Origin: Edaphochlamys debaryana
Taxonomy: Eukaryota; Chlorophyta; Chlorophyceae; Chlamydomonadales
Direction of reading: 5' to 3'
Length of the DNA stretch: 64,000 nt
NCBI GenBank assembly: GCA_016858145.1
Contig: JAEHOE010000169.1
Location: 1-64,000, forward strand
In this document: piece by piece, positions 24,101 to 36,544 of the stretch
Layout of the letters: each line of letters starts with the position of its first letter
Numbering within the stretch: the stretch's first letter is position 1
Position numbers and translations under genes: made by a program
Notes under the pieces: generated by a model
The model's database searches: none
The model's input: only the letters and a program-made list of their open reading frames with translations
Told to the model about the DNA's origin: nothing

Positions 24101-26709
24101 CTCCTACCCGCCCCGACATCAGGCTAGCTGAACTTCTGCCCACCGCCACCGCCCGCGGCCATGATCCTCGTAGCTAGCTAGGGTCCTGTCCACCACCTAT
24201 AGGTCCGCCGGCCTTGCATTTAAGCAGCTGCGTACAGTAAGCGCATGGCCGGCAGGTGGAACCTTGCAAGCTGACGCGCACGGTCGCGGTACGGCACGCA
24301 CCACATTGTTGTTGTACGGCTTGTCACTGAGTGGGGCGTACGCACAGTCCCCCGTAGTGATGCCGCCATGGTAGTTGAGCAGCGCATCGCAGGCGTAGAG
24401 CTCGATCATGATTGCTCGGTCCTTGCCGTGACACATCGACTGCGGTACAGCAGGCGCGGGCAAGCGGGGGTCTACTTGAGGTGGCCCAGGGCGGCAACCC
24501 TTCGTCCAAGACGTGAACACGCACCCACCGGCCACAGGGAGGCTGGACCTACGGCCCCATCCCCTACGCCAATCAACCCGCTCACCTCGAGCATGTCCCC
24601 CTCGTTCGTGAACTTGCTGTAGCTGTCGAAGGTGTACCGCTTCTTGCCAGTCTTGGAGCTAGTACAGCAGGCCATGCGGGGGCTGTCCGACGCCTTGTGG
24701 TACGAGGTCATCTCGTACGGGTAGTCGGACTCGAGCATAAGGCCTGGATGGCGGGCAGGCCGGGCGGGATCGAGACCAGTGGACACACCAGTGGACACGC
24801 TTAGTGCGTGGGACCAGGGGACTCGATAAGCCCCGCCCGGCGGGGCCCGGGGCGGCAGGCGTGTGACACTGCCGTGGGCATTGGCGCCGTGTTCTGGCGC
24901 TAGACAGGTGTACTTGTACAGAGGAGTGTGGGGCTTTGCCCGCTGGGCATGGAGCACTCTGGCACCCACGGGGCGGATGGCATCCTCCCACCCAGGCCTC
25001 CTGCGCACCTTCCTTCTTCACGTACTCGAGGGCGATCTCCATGCTGCCACCCAGGCACCCCTCGTTTGTGCCTGCGGGGGCGGGTTTGGGGCGGAGGCAC
25101 CACTCAACGCCGCGCATGCAGCGCAAGCTGAGGCCTGAGGGGCGCTTCAGTTGGGATCGCTCGGTAGACAATCGGCACTGAAAGCGCCAGCGCCACCCCA
25201 CCTGCTGACCAAGGTGCGTGCCTTTGCTGCGCTACTGCTCCAGCCCGCACCCCTGCCTCCTAACCCCTCCTACCCCCAAGAGCCTCGCTGCTGACGGCGC
25301 AGTCCACCAGCTGCTGGGCACTGAGGCTTGGGAGCTTGGCCCAGTTGGCCCCGTACCACTGAGCTTGCATGGCCGTCGTGACGGCGAAGGCCCAATCTGC
25401 GCGGCACCTCTGTTGAGCCAACGGAGGACGGAGCGGGCGAAGCGGCGCGCGGTTGGTCGATGGGGTTGGTGAGGGATCAGCACGGCACACCCGCCGTTCA
25501 ACTGCCGAGCACGCAACAAGTTCCCGCCCACGACTTACCCAGCCCTCATCCTCGACAGGGGTAAGGTACTCGCGGTTATCGTACGTCATTGCCGTGCAGT
25601 CAATGCCGACGGACTTGGGGGTGGCCTCAGCGACGGAGCGACGGTGGTTGCGCTCGCCGCCCTTGCCCCTGGTGGTCTCGAGGCCCTTGTCCAGGTGGCT
25701 CGTCAGACCGACCTGGGGGACGCCAGCAAAGCGAGCACGCGTTGGCGTGTATAATCATGGCAACGACTGCAACATATACATGGTAATCGCGAGCAACACG
25801 GGGAAGGAGACACGCAGGTGGGGTGTCCCCGCCCGCCCCGCCCATGCGGCCCCACACCCACACCCACCGCGGAGAGGGTCTCGGGGTCGCTGTTGTGCTC
25901 GATGCCAGTCTCAATCAGGTCCAGGAGGCGGGCAAACACGCGCTTGCCCTGATGAGAGGATGGCGACGGGGACGGCGCGGGTGTTCAGGCGGCGGGGAAG
26001 GTCAGTACGGTGCAAACGAGAGGCACGCAGACGCAGGGGCAGGTGAGGTGTCACGGCGTGCTCATGGCTGCCTTGGAAAGCTCACCTCCTCAGAGTCGGC
26101 GGTGTACGGCCTCCTGTTGTCGGCCAGCCACTTGGTGAAGGCGGCAAGGGGGTCAGCCTGGGGCGGGCAATGGTGCGCCTGTTAAGCATGGGCGACGCTC
26201 ATTTCCTCGCCTGGCATGCCCCACCTGCTGCGCCTAGGCATGTGCAACTCAGCACGTGTCCAGCACCCAGGAGTCCGGACTCCGGAGCCCCTTGCGTCCC
26301 CCGTAACCGCACGGCCCGTAACCGCCCTCCCCCACCTTGGCGTCCTGCAGCTGCTTCAGTGCGGTGGCCTTGGCGTCCTCGATGCTGGTGTAGCGGGTGG
26401 CGTCATCGGGGCCGACCTGCACAGAATGGTTGGGATGGAGGGGCGGGGCATTGCTCAGCCGCCAGCTTCCTTGTGTTAGGATTAGGACTTGCGTTTGCGA
26501 GGTGTCGCGCTCAAGCCCGTCCAAGGCTACCCGGGACTCCGACTGACGATGCCCGCCGGCCCCCAGACCTTCGCTGGTTCCCCGCATGGTGAGCATGGTG
26601 GTCACACAGAGCTGTCAAAACCCACCGTTTCTCCCTGGACGGAGGCGCACGCCAGGAGAAGAAGAACTCCAGCTAGCGCCCACTGGGCGCGGGGCGGTAT
26701 GATGGCCAT
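21129..26709 (-). CDS. Secreted papain-fold (C1A) pseudoprotease with Cys-rich C-terminal repeats
   Basis: Eighteen exons in transcript order: 26709-26626, 26416-26336, 26157-26086, 25948-25868, 25712-25539, 25409-25274, 25071-25009, 24743-24586, 24439-24302, 24030-23893, 23699-23633, 23427-23301, 23010-22773, 22561-22366, 22253-22177, 22038-21878, 21416-21356 and 21203-21129; 708 residues. Residues 1-26 are a signal peptide. An I29-like propeptide (FTKWLADNRRPYTADSEE, IETGIEHN) precedes the peptidase fold: LTPVEDEGW, RCRADWAFAV, LSAQQLVDC, NEGCLGG, ESDYPYE, YQFAIVGFG and PYWLVRTAF. Catalytic Cys25 of papain is Asp169, His159 is Tyr330, Asn175 is Thr356, and oxyanion Gln19 appears as Glu162. 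So the fold is kept but no cysteine-protease activity is expected. Residues about 398-708 hold at least 14 cysteines in a three-Cys repeat ending CTN/CTD. All junctions keep phase. Binding, inhibition or wall assembly are possible roles; none is shown by the sequence. Confidence 0.85.
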
Positions 26710-28259
26710 CGGGTGCCTGCGACCCAACGACATGCAGATGTTGGACAAAGGTACGCATGCGAGGCCGAGTCTTCCACACCTCAACACACCAGCTCGCAGC
26801 CACTGCTGTAGCGTTGCTAGTCACTCACCGATGCTTCACCACGTTGCGCGTGTGGAGCGACGAGGTCGCGATGTGGCTGGTACGTTGCCAGGAAAAGCGC
26901 GTGTTCGTCTCTGCGAGGCGGCGTGTGATGTTGTAATGACGTTGGGATGACATACACGGCTTTCGAGGGCTTGCCCAGGCGGGCTAAAACGCATGCCGTA
27001 CAAGCTCCGGGCCCCGGAGTCAGACTGGTCCAGATGGGCCTGGCGCAGAACCCGAGCGCGGATTCCGCGGATTTGGCATTAGGGCAGGTCTGGGATGCAG
27101 CCGGGCTGCGAGGGTTTCACCCATCGGCGCCCGGCCATCGACCGGAGCGATGGCCACTTAAACCTCTCGGCCTCCTGCTGTGCGGAATAGAGACGAGCTC
27201 GCGTATATGGCGCTGTCGAACCGTGGCGGGGTTCACTGTTGGACAATTCTGTTGTGGGCCGTGCCCGCAAAACCCGCCGCGACTCCCCGGGACTTCCCTC
27301 ACTCGGGGGCATTGCCTCTCACCGCTATCACCTGCTACTCGCTCTCGAGAGGTAGCGGATTGGGGCTTGGAGTTTCAATGATGTCAGAAGTTCGCTGTCG
27401 GACAAAACTGTTTCACGTCCTGGTCACGGTCCTCTTCTGTTGGCCAGAAACGGCAGAGAGCGCCCCTGATCTACGTCGGGGGCACAGGTCTACCTGAGGG
27501 AGGGTGCAGTTCTGTTCCGTGCCCGTCTGCCCGAAGCCCCGACACCCCTGCACACACCAGGGGTGCGGGCCAGGCCCACCCATGGGCCAACAAAGCAGCG
27601 CACCTTGGCCGTGTACCGCGCATACAGGAGATCAGGACCCAGTATTCTTGCGAAGCAGGGGCTGCCAGGGAGACCAGGACCAAAACAAGGGCCTAGTACC
27701 GTGCATAAAGCGTGTTTTGGACAGGGTCCCAGGCATGCATAACCCTGGCATGACGCTTCACAGTAGTCCAACATGTGTGCAGGCCACACCTCCGCACGCC
27801 ACGCACGGCTGTTTGCACGAGCGGCCTAGGCTGCACACACTCTCGCTCCCGGCAACCGCTCCCCGCTGCCAGGTATGCGCTCCGCCCATGCGCCAGGACT
27901 GTGCGTGTTTGTGAATGCGCGCCAACCGACGGGAGTCTCAGCTGCGTGTTGGCGCCCGCCGCTGCCAACCTCGAGGCCTACATGGTCGCGGCGCACACGA
28001 CGCGGGGGGCGGGGTACGCGGGGTTATAGAGAACAACGAGGAATACGGGGACGCGGGGACGTGGTTACGCGGGGGCGCGGGGACGCGGGGTGAGCGCAGG
28101 AAAGGGTGCAGCATGACGGGATCGGGTGTGGGCCCCTCCGGACCTGGTACGTGCCTCCAGTACCGCGAGCAAGCAGTCTTGTACACAGTCTTGCGGCGGC
28201 TGTCCAGAAAGCTTTCCACACCATGCAGGAGCTAGTAGCTCGTTCGTAAGCGCTTGCAC
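26710..28259. other. Divergent intergenic region between pseudoprotease and ectodomain gene
   Basis: About 1.5 kb with no recognised gene. A G-rich low-complexity patch (repeated ACGCGGGG) lies near 28045-28095. No clear TATA box seen. Confidence 0.5.
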
Positions 28260-31200
28260 ATGTCGCCGTTCCTGGTCAAACCCATCCTTTTTGCGCTGCT
28301 TATTATCGCTGCTGCAAGCGAGTCCGTGGAACATCTGCGGTGGAATGAGCTCGAACGGAATGGAGAACTCTACCTCAAAGGCGAAGTCTGGCGCTGGAGC
28401 GCAGCGGCAATACAATTACCATCTGAGCATTCCTACGTCATCTATGGCCCAGGCACAATTGAGTTAAGCTCGGCCGACATGGTGTTGTCGGGCCCTGACG
28501 ACATGTTCAGCAGGTCGTCAATTTTGAGGCTGAGCGGAGTTGTCGTTCGCTACGTTCCTGGCGTCCTAGCTCGTTTTGAGCCTGCACTGAAGGGGGGCCC
28601 GCTTCCCGGGGTCAATGCGACCAACTTGAACCTCACGCTGGAGGGCGTCACGGTCATGGCCGAAACACGCGACCTGCTCAGGGCAGCCCCCTTCTGGGAG
28701 CCAGCCCTCAAGGGCGCTAGGCTCGGAGCCGAGCCATGGCCCGGGGCCTTACCGTCAGAGGTAGGCAGTGACTCAAAGCGGAAGAGATCAAGGGACCGCC
28801 TACCATAGGATTGCCCTAGCCCCCTTCCCCCCCACCTTCCCTTCCTGTCGCCCGGCTGAATGGACACCACCTCCCTCCCGACCCCCTCCCCATCCCTCAC
28901 CGCGGATCCCTCTGCACCCAGCGCCCACAACGGGTCGCCGACTTGTCCTTCCCCGGACTGCGGCTTAGCGGGGTCGTGCTGCTGCCAACTGACGCAAGGC
29001 CGGGGGCGGTGGGCTGCTACCAGAGCGGTGTGCCGGTGTGGGACTCCGGCACCTTGCGCACTGCGCTTGCGGACGAGGATGTTACCTCTGTCTTTGTGTT
29101 TCAGGTAAGATGCTGCACATACACAGCCAAGGCGTGCTGCTGACAGATGCGGCTTGTGGTCTGCTGGGCGGGCGGGGCGGCAAGGGCAATACCCAGGCCT
29201 CAGGGAGGGGACCGTACGCACGGCCCCCTGAGCTTCCTCCAACTCGTCACGCAACTCTCCACAACTTGCCAACAGGATGTGCTGCTGAGCATCCTCGACT
29301 TCAACTTCGCCCGCACCGTCAACCTCTCGGGCCCCGGGCGCTCCGTAAACCTGTACGGATGCCCCGGTACGGCAATCAACGTGCAGTACAACTGGACCCG
29401 TGCCGGGATCACCGTGGGCTGGGGCGCCTCGCTGTCCATCAGCGGCCTCACCTTCACCAACACCTACCTCATGAACCAGCCGCTGTGGCCGCGCTACTTC
29501 GCGCCGCTGCTGTCCCTGGTGGACGTCGTACCGTACGGCACCTGCCGCCTCTCCTCCGTCTCACTCGTCACCCCGGACAAGTCCGACCTGGCCCTGTACA
29601 TGGCAGACTACGCCAACTCGACCAGCCTCAGCGGCGACGCCCTGCCGGTCTACACGGCCGCCCCCAACGGCACCGCTGTCAGCATCGCGCGCTGGGCACT
29701 GTCGGGGGCCAGCTTCTGGCCAGCTTCTCCAGGCATTTCGGAAAGCGCCGCCAACGCCAGCGTGTGGGACCTCACAGACGTCAACGTCTCCACGCAGCCC
29801 CTCACGCAGTGCCTCTCCTCCACGGGCGTTCCCGGCGTGGTGGCGAGATCCGGAGCTGTGTTGCGGCAGCTGCTGAGCGACACGTTCGTCACGGCCATCC
29901 AAGTCGTTAACGACATTACGTTTGTGGCCTCGGAGTGGCCCCCGGAGGCCAGCAGCCCGGACCAGGGCCAGGTGTTTGTGAACGGCACCAAGGAGGTGTA
30001 CGCGTGCCACCCCAACCCCACGGGGAGGTACACCATCGACTTCGGCAACCTGGGCCAGGTGCGGGGGGTGAGGGGTGCTGGGGTGCAGGGGCTGGCGATG
30101 AATGTTCACAGCGTACTCCGCGGCCAGTGCCTGAGGCTGGGTGTGGCAGGGCGGCTCTGCCGTGCCGGACGCTCCACACGCCCCTGCCCGCTGGTTCCTG
30201 GGCGCAGGTGGTATTTGTGTTTGGCACGCTGCGCTGGCGCGGCTCGCTGCACATGTCCAACACACGCGCCTCGCCGCGCCGGTCCTGGCTGTACCTGCTG
30301 ATCGGGGCTCTGTCGGTGGAAACAGACGGGGTCATCGACTTTGAGGTGGGTTTGGCCAAGTCATTGGGGCCGGGGATAGGTAGGGTATGGGTAGAGGCAA
30401 GAGTAGTAACTGAGGACAAAAGGCGATCGAGGAGAGCCAAGGCTGGCATGGGGATCGATCCTTCAAGCGTCTTGCCTCTAACCCAGTTCCTTTCTGCGCC
30501 TTGATCCTCTCTCTCTCACCCGCCCCCGCCTCGGGCCTCTCACAGGGCGTGGAGATAGCCTCGACGGTGCCCTCACCCTTCACCAACGCGGACGACCCCT
30601 TCTGGACCGTCCAGTGCGGCAGCCTGTGCCCCAGCTTCATCCCCAACAAGAGCAGATACCGGAACGTGTCGTACTATGACGCCTTCATCTATGACTACAG
30701 GTGGGGTGCCGGTCCGGTATGGGTTGGTGGGCTGCTGCCAGGGCGGGTGTGGGCTTGGAGCTGGTGTGGGCCGCCCACCCACCCCTGCATGGGCTGTGCG
30801 GCGCGATGTGGGTCGATGCCACGGCTGCAGGCCGCCGGGACTGCGGAGCTGCGCCCTCGCAAGGCTAGAGCTGTCAGCTTACAACCTGCCAACGGCCACC
30901 GGGTGGAGGGGGCTGGCCCAGCCCAATCACCTGAACCATCCCCTGCCGCCCTCCCCCCTCCACACCCCCCAGGTTCTACAAGACGGACTGGGTGGCTGTG
31001 TCCCAGGGCCGCAACATCACGGGCACGGGCTTCTGGGGGTACACGGACGTGGCGCTCACATGGCGGCCCACGGCGCCGCCAGCTGCGCCCCAAGCACCCC
31101 CCTCAGCGCCCTCGCCCCCGGCAGCACCACCCCGACACTCCCCTCAGCCCTCACCGGCGCGACCCGCGGCAGCGCCCAGTCCGAGCAAGGCGGGCAAGCC

Positions 31201-31261
31201 CAGGCCGAGGCCCCGGTCACGCCCCCGCCCGAGGCCCCGGCCCAGGCCCCGGCCCAGCTAA
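28260..31261 (+). CDS. Secreted ectodomain-only protein related to the receptor-like kinases at 40-55 kb
   Basis: Six exons: 28260-28760, 28922-29104, 29276-30058, 30208-30345, 30546-30700 and 30973-31261; 682 residues, phases kept. Residues 1-21 (MSPFLVKPILFALLIIAAAS) are a signal peptide. The body has many N-glycosylation sequons (NAT, NLS, NWT, NGT, NVS, NIT) and beta-rich repeats such as RSVNLYG, ITVGWGASLSISGLTFTN and ILRLSGVVVRY, resembling a right-handed beta-helix. The segment LRTALADEDV followed by DFNFARTVNL matches the kinase ectodomains (ALADPDVGDLV, ARNVTIRG). No membrane span or kinase follows. The predicted end is a Pro/Arg-rich tail from about residue 608. In the last exon an overlapping frame is also open past 31261, so the extreme C-terminus is uncertain. 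Function unknown; a soluble surface or wall protein is likely. Confidence 0.75.
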
Positions 31262-32119
31262 AGGGTGGCGGACTTGCCGCATCAGCAGTGCAGGGGGCCG
31301 GCCGGGTGGTACGGCATCCAGCTTCTGGGGACGTGATCATACGGCCGAAAGAGGTAAGGACATCGTTTCCTGTATGGCAAGAGCTACAATGTAGACCGGG
31401 CTACTTAGCATCAATGTGTACCGAAAGAGCAAAGGCTTACTCATGTGGTGGCCAGCGTTTTGAACGCGGGTGACTTATAACGGGGTTCGACCTCTCGTGC
31501 GTCTGGTGACGATGCGGAGGTTGTGGGGTGCAATGAGCATTCAGAAAGGGAGCTTCTGTGTCGACTGTGTGTGTGCTGGGCCCCCATGAGAATTGCAGTC
31601 AGGGTACTCATGCCACGGCTGATAGCCGATCCAATTAGCTAGGTGGTCATGAAGCTGGGGAGGGGGCGAAATGCGGCCCCAATCCTTACCTGTCAGAGGG
31701 CTGAGAGGGCCGCAGGTGCGGCTCAGCCCACGGCGGCTTCTTATTCAGCAGGTTTGTGTCTGGCAATGGCGGTAAGCAGATGGATTTGGCGGAGAAGGCG
31801 CAAATGGAGATTGCGATGAGGCGGAAGGGCAGGGAGGGCGACGAAGGTGACTGAAGAAGTGAGCGGCCAAGGCGGCCGCCTGGGGCTTGGGCAGGTAGGG
31901 GTAAGGCTTTGCCCATGCGGCAGCCTTTCCTACTCGTACACATTACCAGGAGTCCGTGCCTGCTCCCAGCACTCCGCTGCCTGCTCCCAGCACTGCAGTC
32001 GCGTCAGGCAAGTGGGCGAACCCGCAGGGGCAGCAGTCCTATCCCTGTAACCATGAGTATAAGTAGAGCCCGAGTTGTGCCGAGACGTCACTTCCCCTTT
32101 CCCTTCCAACGGAACCAAA
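31262..32119. other. Intergenic region after the ectodomain gene
   Basis: No coding segment recognised. A 17-nt-scale direct repeat (GCCTGCTCCCAGCACT, about 31958 and 31980) is present. TGTAA at 32046-32050 could end the upstream transcript, and a TATA-like box follows at 32058. Confidence 0.45.
32058..32065 (+). promoter_or_regulatory. TATA-like box upstream of the 61-codon gene
   Basis: TATAAGTA lies 55 bp before the ATG at 32120, leaving a plausible 25-30 nt leader. Confidence 0.45.
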
Positions 32120-32305
32120 ATGTCGCAGCACCAGCTCCATACGGGCCAAACCACCATCAGCGGCATCCCGCACAACGACTCCGTGCACAACCTCCTCGAG
32201 GGCGAGGGCGCCACCGTGTATGGCAATTCCGCCGCAACATCCAAGCTCAACATCTACGCCAGCTGGGACACCGCCAAGGAGGTGGTGGACCTCGCCGAGG
32301 ACTGA
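32120..32305 (+). CDS. Small orphan protein, 61 residues, single exon
   Basis: Starts MSQHQLHTGQTTISGIPHND and ends ASWDTAKEVVDLAED, then TGA. Not recognised. It is hydrophilic and acidic, without signal peptide, membrane span or cysteine. Support for being real: a good start context (CCAAAATG), a TATA-like box at the right distance, an uninterrupted frame, and amino-acid use unlike the Arg/Pro/Ala-rich noise of the other frames. No partner is evident; neighbours are secretory genes. Confidence 0.5.
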   Translation: MSQHQLHTGQTTISGIPHNDSVHNLLEGEGATVYGNSAATSKLNIYASWDTAKEVVDLAED

Positions 32306-32866
32306 GGGTGGCTGACGGGATCGAGCGTGTCACCCGCGATGCCCAAGCGCGAGTGACATGCCATGAGCAGTGCAGGCTTCGTACGGGCTTCGGTATACCA
32401 TCACATTAAGAGCTATGTTTGTTGCTTGTCTGTTCTCTGGGTCAGGGACGGCATAGTCTGCAGCGGGCGCCCACGTGTCGGGGGGACGCGGGTGTGGGTA
32501 CGTGTGTCGGGCGGGCGGGAAGGGGAGCCTGGAAGGCGCCACTCGCATGGGCAGCGACACAAAGCAAGAAGGCATACGCAACATAGCCACATATGCATCT
32601 CATCGCTGCCACACCAGACACGCTCCCCCAACAACATAACGCGTCAACCTTCACATGAAGCTTGCGCAACGGGTGTAGCGCGCGCTTGTCCATAGCGTCC
32701 CTTGCAGCTTGAGCCTATTACTACCAAGTCAATTATCTCAGTGGAAGCATCCTGGGCCCACTGGCGCAGTGTGCCTAAACAGTTGCAGAATTGACGCCCG
32801 AAGCCGGGCCTGTCAAGCCTAGAATGACCGTCCTGGAGCAACGAGGACAGGGGCATTGAAGAGCAC
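32306..32866. other. Intergenic, no feature recognised
   Basis: About 560 bp between the small orphan and the first PLAC8 gene. Nothing recognisable; presumably 3' UTR and promoter. Confidence 0.4.
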
Positions 32867-35779
32867 ATGGCTGCGGCAGCGCGGTCCCTCCTCAGTGGCG
32901 TGCAGCGGTTCGCCTCGCCCGGCAAGCGGAAACCGGGCAATTTCGTCCATCATGCTCCAGAGGCGTTTTCGGAGCTGGCCAATTCCCGAGGGGACTGGTC
33001 GACAGAGCTGCACGATGTTTGTGGAGAACCCGGGGGCTTCAACATGTTCTGTAGGCCAGGGTTGGGGGGAAGGGGGGCACGGAAGGGTGCACGGGGAGGG
33101 GAGGGGGGGCACGCCATTCCTCCGGGTAGGGGTTTCGAGACACCTACCACCGACCAGGGCCACCGAGCAGCACCGGGCCCCGCCTCGAGGGCTCTATCCA
33201 GTAACTCAGACATGCCTTCCCCATACACTGTCGGAGCACTCCTCGTGCGCCGGGCAACCTGCCTCACCGAACCGGAAGAACAGAAGCTCCCCAGGCACGG
33301 CCTTGCCTCCCGGTGACTGACAAAGTCGGCCCTTGCCCTTCCCTCCCCTTCAGGCCTCTCCACGTGGTGCCCGTGCATGCAGTACGGGATGCTCATGGAA
33401 CAGCTGCCGCCGGTACGTACGTGCGGCGCCAGCGGCGGGGAACGGGGGAACCAAGCAGGACGGGTGGGGTCGAGGGGAGCCGCTTCAGCCCGCTCCATAC
33501 AAGGGCAAGATCCGGCCAGCCCGGTCTTACTAATGTGCCTGATGGGGGGCCTAGCACCGCATGCAACGCATGCAACGCAGAACGCTCAGACCGTTGGCCG
33601 ACCAGGCGGGCGGGTGGGCCCGGGCCTGAGCACGACGAGCGAGCGGCTCCCAGTCGTGGGCCCCAACGGACGTCTCTCCATGCCCCCCTTCTGCCCCCCA
33701 ACACCTCCGCACCCCCTTGCTGATCCTCCCACCCTGCCCCCGCCGAGCCTGCTTCCCTCATCCCGACCCGACCCCTGCGCACATGCTCACCTGGCTCCGC
33801 CCCCGCACGGTCGCAGGGCTCCGCGCCGTGTGCGGGCAGCGTGGCTGGAGGCTGCGCCGCGTTCTGCGTTCTATGGCTGCTGGGCGACCTTCTGGGTGCG
33901 GTGCTGCTGACCAAGGTGTGGGTGGGGCTGGGGGGTGGGGAGGGCAGGAGGTGGGTGTGGGGGGGCCTGTGCCTGTGAGAGGTGCGAGGGGCATCCTTAC
34001 GGAGTCGGAGCCTGGAGCTGTGACGGGTGGAGCTGGCCACAGGAGCGGGACTGGAGAGGGCAGGGACAGCGCGTGGGGGGCGAACGTGCCTTGGGCAGAG
34101 GCCGCACAGGGCTGTGTGCGAGGCCAGGGCCTGACGGGGCTACTGTGCACAGGACTCGGGACCCTGCCGCCACAGCAACACGCGTTCTCCCCCTCAGCCG
34201 CTTTGATCATGTTGTTGTGCTGACCGCTGTCGCTGCCCGTGTGGGGCCTCCTGTGCGCGCTTTACGTTCTAAGGCCGGCCGATGAGACCTGCCTCGGTAC
34301 TGACTGCTGCCTGTGGGGGGCATCATGCTCGGGGGCCGCAGGTGGTGACGCTGCCCTGCACGGCGCTGGTGCACTGCCAGGCGCGAGGGTACATACGGCG
34401 CAAGTACAACATCCAGGTGCGGGGGGGCGGGCGGCAGGCGGAGGGTGCTGGACGCCTCAGCATGCAAGCAAGCGGTCAGCAAGTTGAGGCAGCGGTCAGG
34501 CGGGCAAGCTGCCGCGCAAGCCTCTCTGAGTTCCATCCTCTTCCTGGCCCCTCCTGCCCCCCGCCCCTGCCCCCCCTCCCCCCCAGTCCCACCCGCTCCA
34601 CGACTTCTTCATCACCTGGTGCTGCGGCCCCTGCGCGCTGTGCCAGGAGGCCCGCGAGCTGGTTGTGCGGGAGGCGGCGGACCGGGAAGGTGCGCGGACC
34701 GGGAGCCAGGGAGGGGGCCATCGAGGGGAGGGGTGAGCGCTTGCAACCGGGGTGGCGCGCTCGCGCTCGGGTCGTGAGCGGAGGGAGCAGACACCGCAGG
34801 CGGGGTGAGGAAACGGGCTGCAACGGAAGTCATCGCCTATCCCAGCTCTAGTACCTAACCACCCGCCTGCAAACTCCCGCCACCAGACTCCAACCGGCCC
34901 ATACTCCGCGGCTCCGCGGCCGGGGCCCTGTCCGCCAAGTCTTCGGGCCTGGGCCCCGAATCGCTGATAGCGCTGTCCTCCTCGGGCTCCAACGGCGCAG
35001 CCAACGGCTTCGGCGGCACCAGCAGCGGGGGGGCCGGGGCCCGGGCCGCCACCATGGCCCACCCGCCCATGCTGGTGCAGGCGACCGGCGTGCCGGGTAG
35101 GGCGGGCGGGCGGGCGGGTGGGAAGTCGGGAGGCGCGGCCAGGGGCCCGGTGCCACGTGCTGTGCCTGCTCACAGCCGGGCAGCCGAATGGCGCGTTGGG
35201 CGCCAACTAACGCGCCCGGGGTGGGTCGGGCATGCGTAGCACCCTTCCCATATCTGTACGAAGCTGTACGAACTTGCCGTACGACCCACGCCCCTGTCCC
35301 TGCGCGCAGTGTACCCCGCCACGTGCGTACCCACGCCCTCGGCGGGGTCCACTGTGGCCATCAGCCTGGGCGCGGGCGTGGCCACCGTCACTCTGCCCCC
35401 GGGCACCGCCGCACTCTCGGTGAGGCTGGGGTTCTGCGGGGCGCTCTAGGGAGGCCGTGTGTGAAGGGCTGCTCGCATGAGCCTGGGAATCGTGGGCGCG
35501 GTGATTAACCGGCCAGCCTGAGAGACGGAACCGAAAGCCCGAGCAAACCGAAGCCCGTGTGTGCGAAGCTGGGCAGTGTGCGCCTGAGTGGTTAGTTGGG
35601 GTCTGCTTTGCCTCGCGCCGTGCCGCCAACCCCCTCCCCGCAACGGCCGCCAACCCCAGGTGGAGGGGGCGGCAACCATCACCTCTTCCCCGCCCAGGAG
35701 CAGCGGAGGCGCACCGCCGCAGCCGGGGGCTGGCGTAGGGGTGCAGGGGGCGAGTCCGGCGGGGGTAGTTGCGGCATAG
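32867..35779 (+). CDS. PLAC8-family Cys-rich membrane protein, copy 1
   Basis: Eight exons: 32867-33050, 33354-33412, 33817-33915, 34342-34416, 34587-34689, 34887-35096, 35310-35419 and 35660-35779; 319 residues. The PLAC8 (Cys-rich) core spans about residues 46-175: DWSTELHDVCGEPGGFNMFC, LSTWCPCMQYG, a hydrophobic Ala/Leu-rich span (AAFCVLWLLGDLLGAVLL), CTALVHCQARGYIRRKYNIQ and FFITWCCGPCALCQEARELV. PLAC8 proteins include plant FWL/CNR and cadmium-resistance proteins, which sit at membranes and affect metal transport or cell number. The roughly 140-residue tail is Gly/Ser/Ala-rich and low complexity, unlike the short tail of copy 2. The C|C codon junction at 33050/33354 is conserved in copy 2, supporting tandem duplication. 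Confidence 0.85.
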
Positions 35780-36544
35780 GGGGAACTCTGCTGCTCACAT
35801 CGCCGGACGGGGCGTGAGGGGACACTGTGCGGAGAGAGCGAGAGGGGCTACGGCGCCGTAAGGAGCGGCCTGTACATTGAGCGGTCGTGCTATCAGCATG
35901 GAAACGGCATGAAGACGGAGACGGGCCCCCCTTGGCTTTGAGGCGGACGCGCGACTGAGACGTGTACGGTATTATATGTTCTGGGCCTGGCCTACTATGT
36001 TCTGGACCCTGGCGCCTGTGACAGACGGTAGATTGGATGGAAGGCGTGATGATAGCGGTGCCCAGAGAAGCCCGTGGGGCTGCTCGTGAGCCGAAACATG
36101 GGGGATATCGCACTCATGCAAGTAAGGGTGTGGGCGACGTGAAGCGTCGTAAAGTTGCCAGGAGGCGCCCTGTGGCCCTTGGGCCCAGTCGCTGGGCCCG
36201 CCAGCCGAACAACTGACTAGAAGCTCGGGCGAGGCACTGGTGTTGGCGTGAGCCTAACAGGCAATTGAACCTCGCGTTGTGGCGCGCAAGGGTCTCAGCG
36301 TGCTGAACTGACGGCGGCCGGATGGGGCGTGTACGCCAACTGGCAGGTGCGCAGTTGCCGAGGGCCCATCGGAAGCAGTGCACGCACACCCTTACCCTTC
36401 CGACACACTGCCGGGCCTTGCACACTTATACATAGGTAGCCCCTATAGCGTTCAAGGGCTCCAGCCCTCGGGCCTCGGTTGTTTGAGAACCCCGACAAAC
36501 CCGCCGTCCCTACAAGCCCATTTCCTTGCTTGTCGGTGCGCAAA
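35780..36544. other. Intergenic between the two PLAC8 genes
   Basis: No coding segment. A TATA-like TTATACAT near 36423-36430 lies about 115 bp before the copy 2 ATG. Confidence 0.4.
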
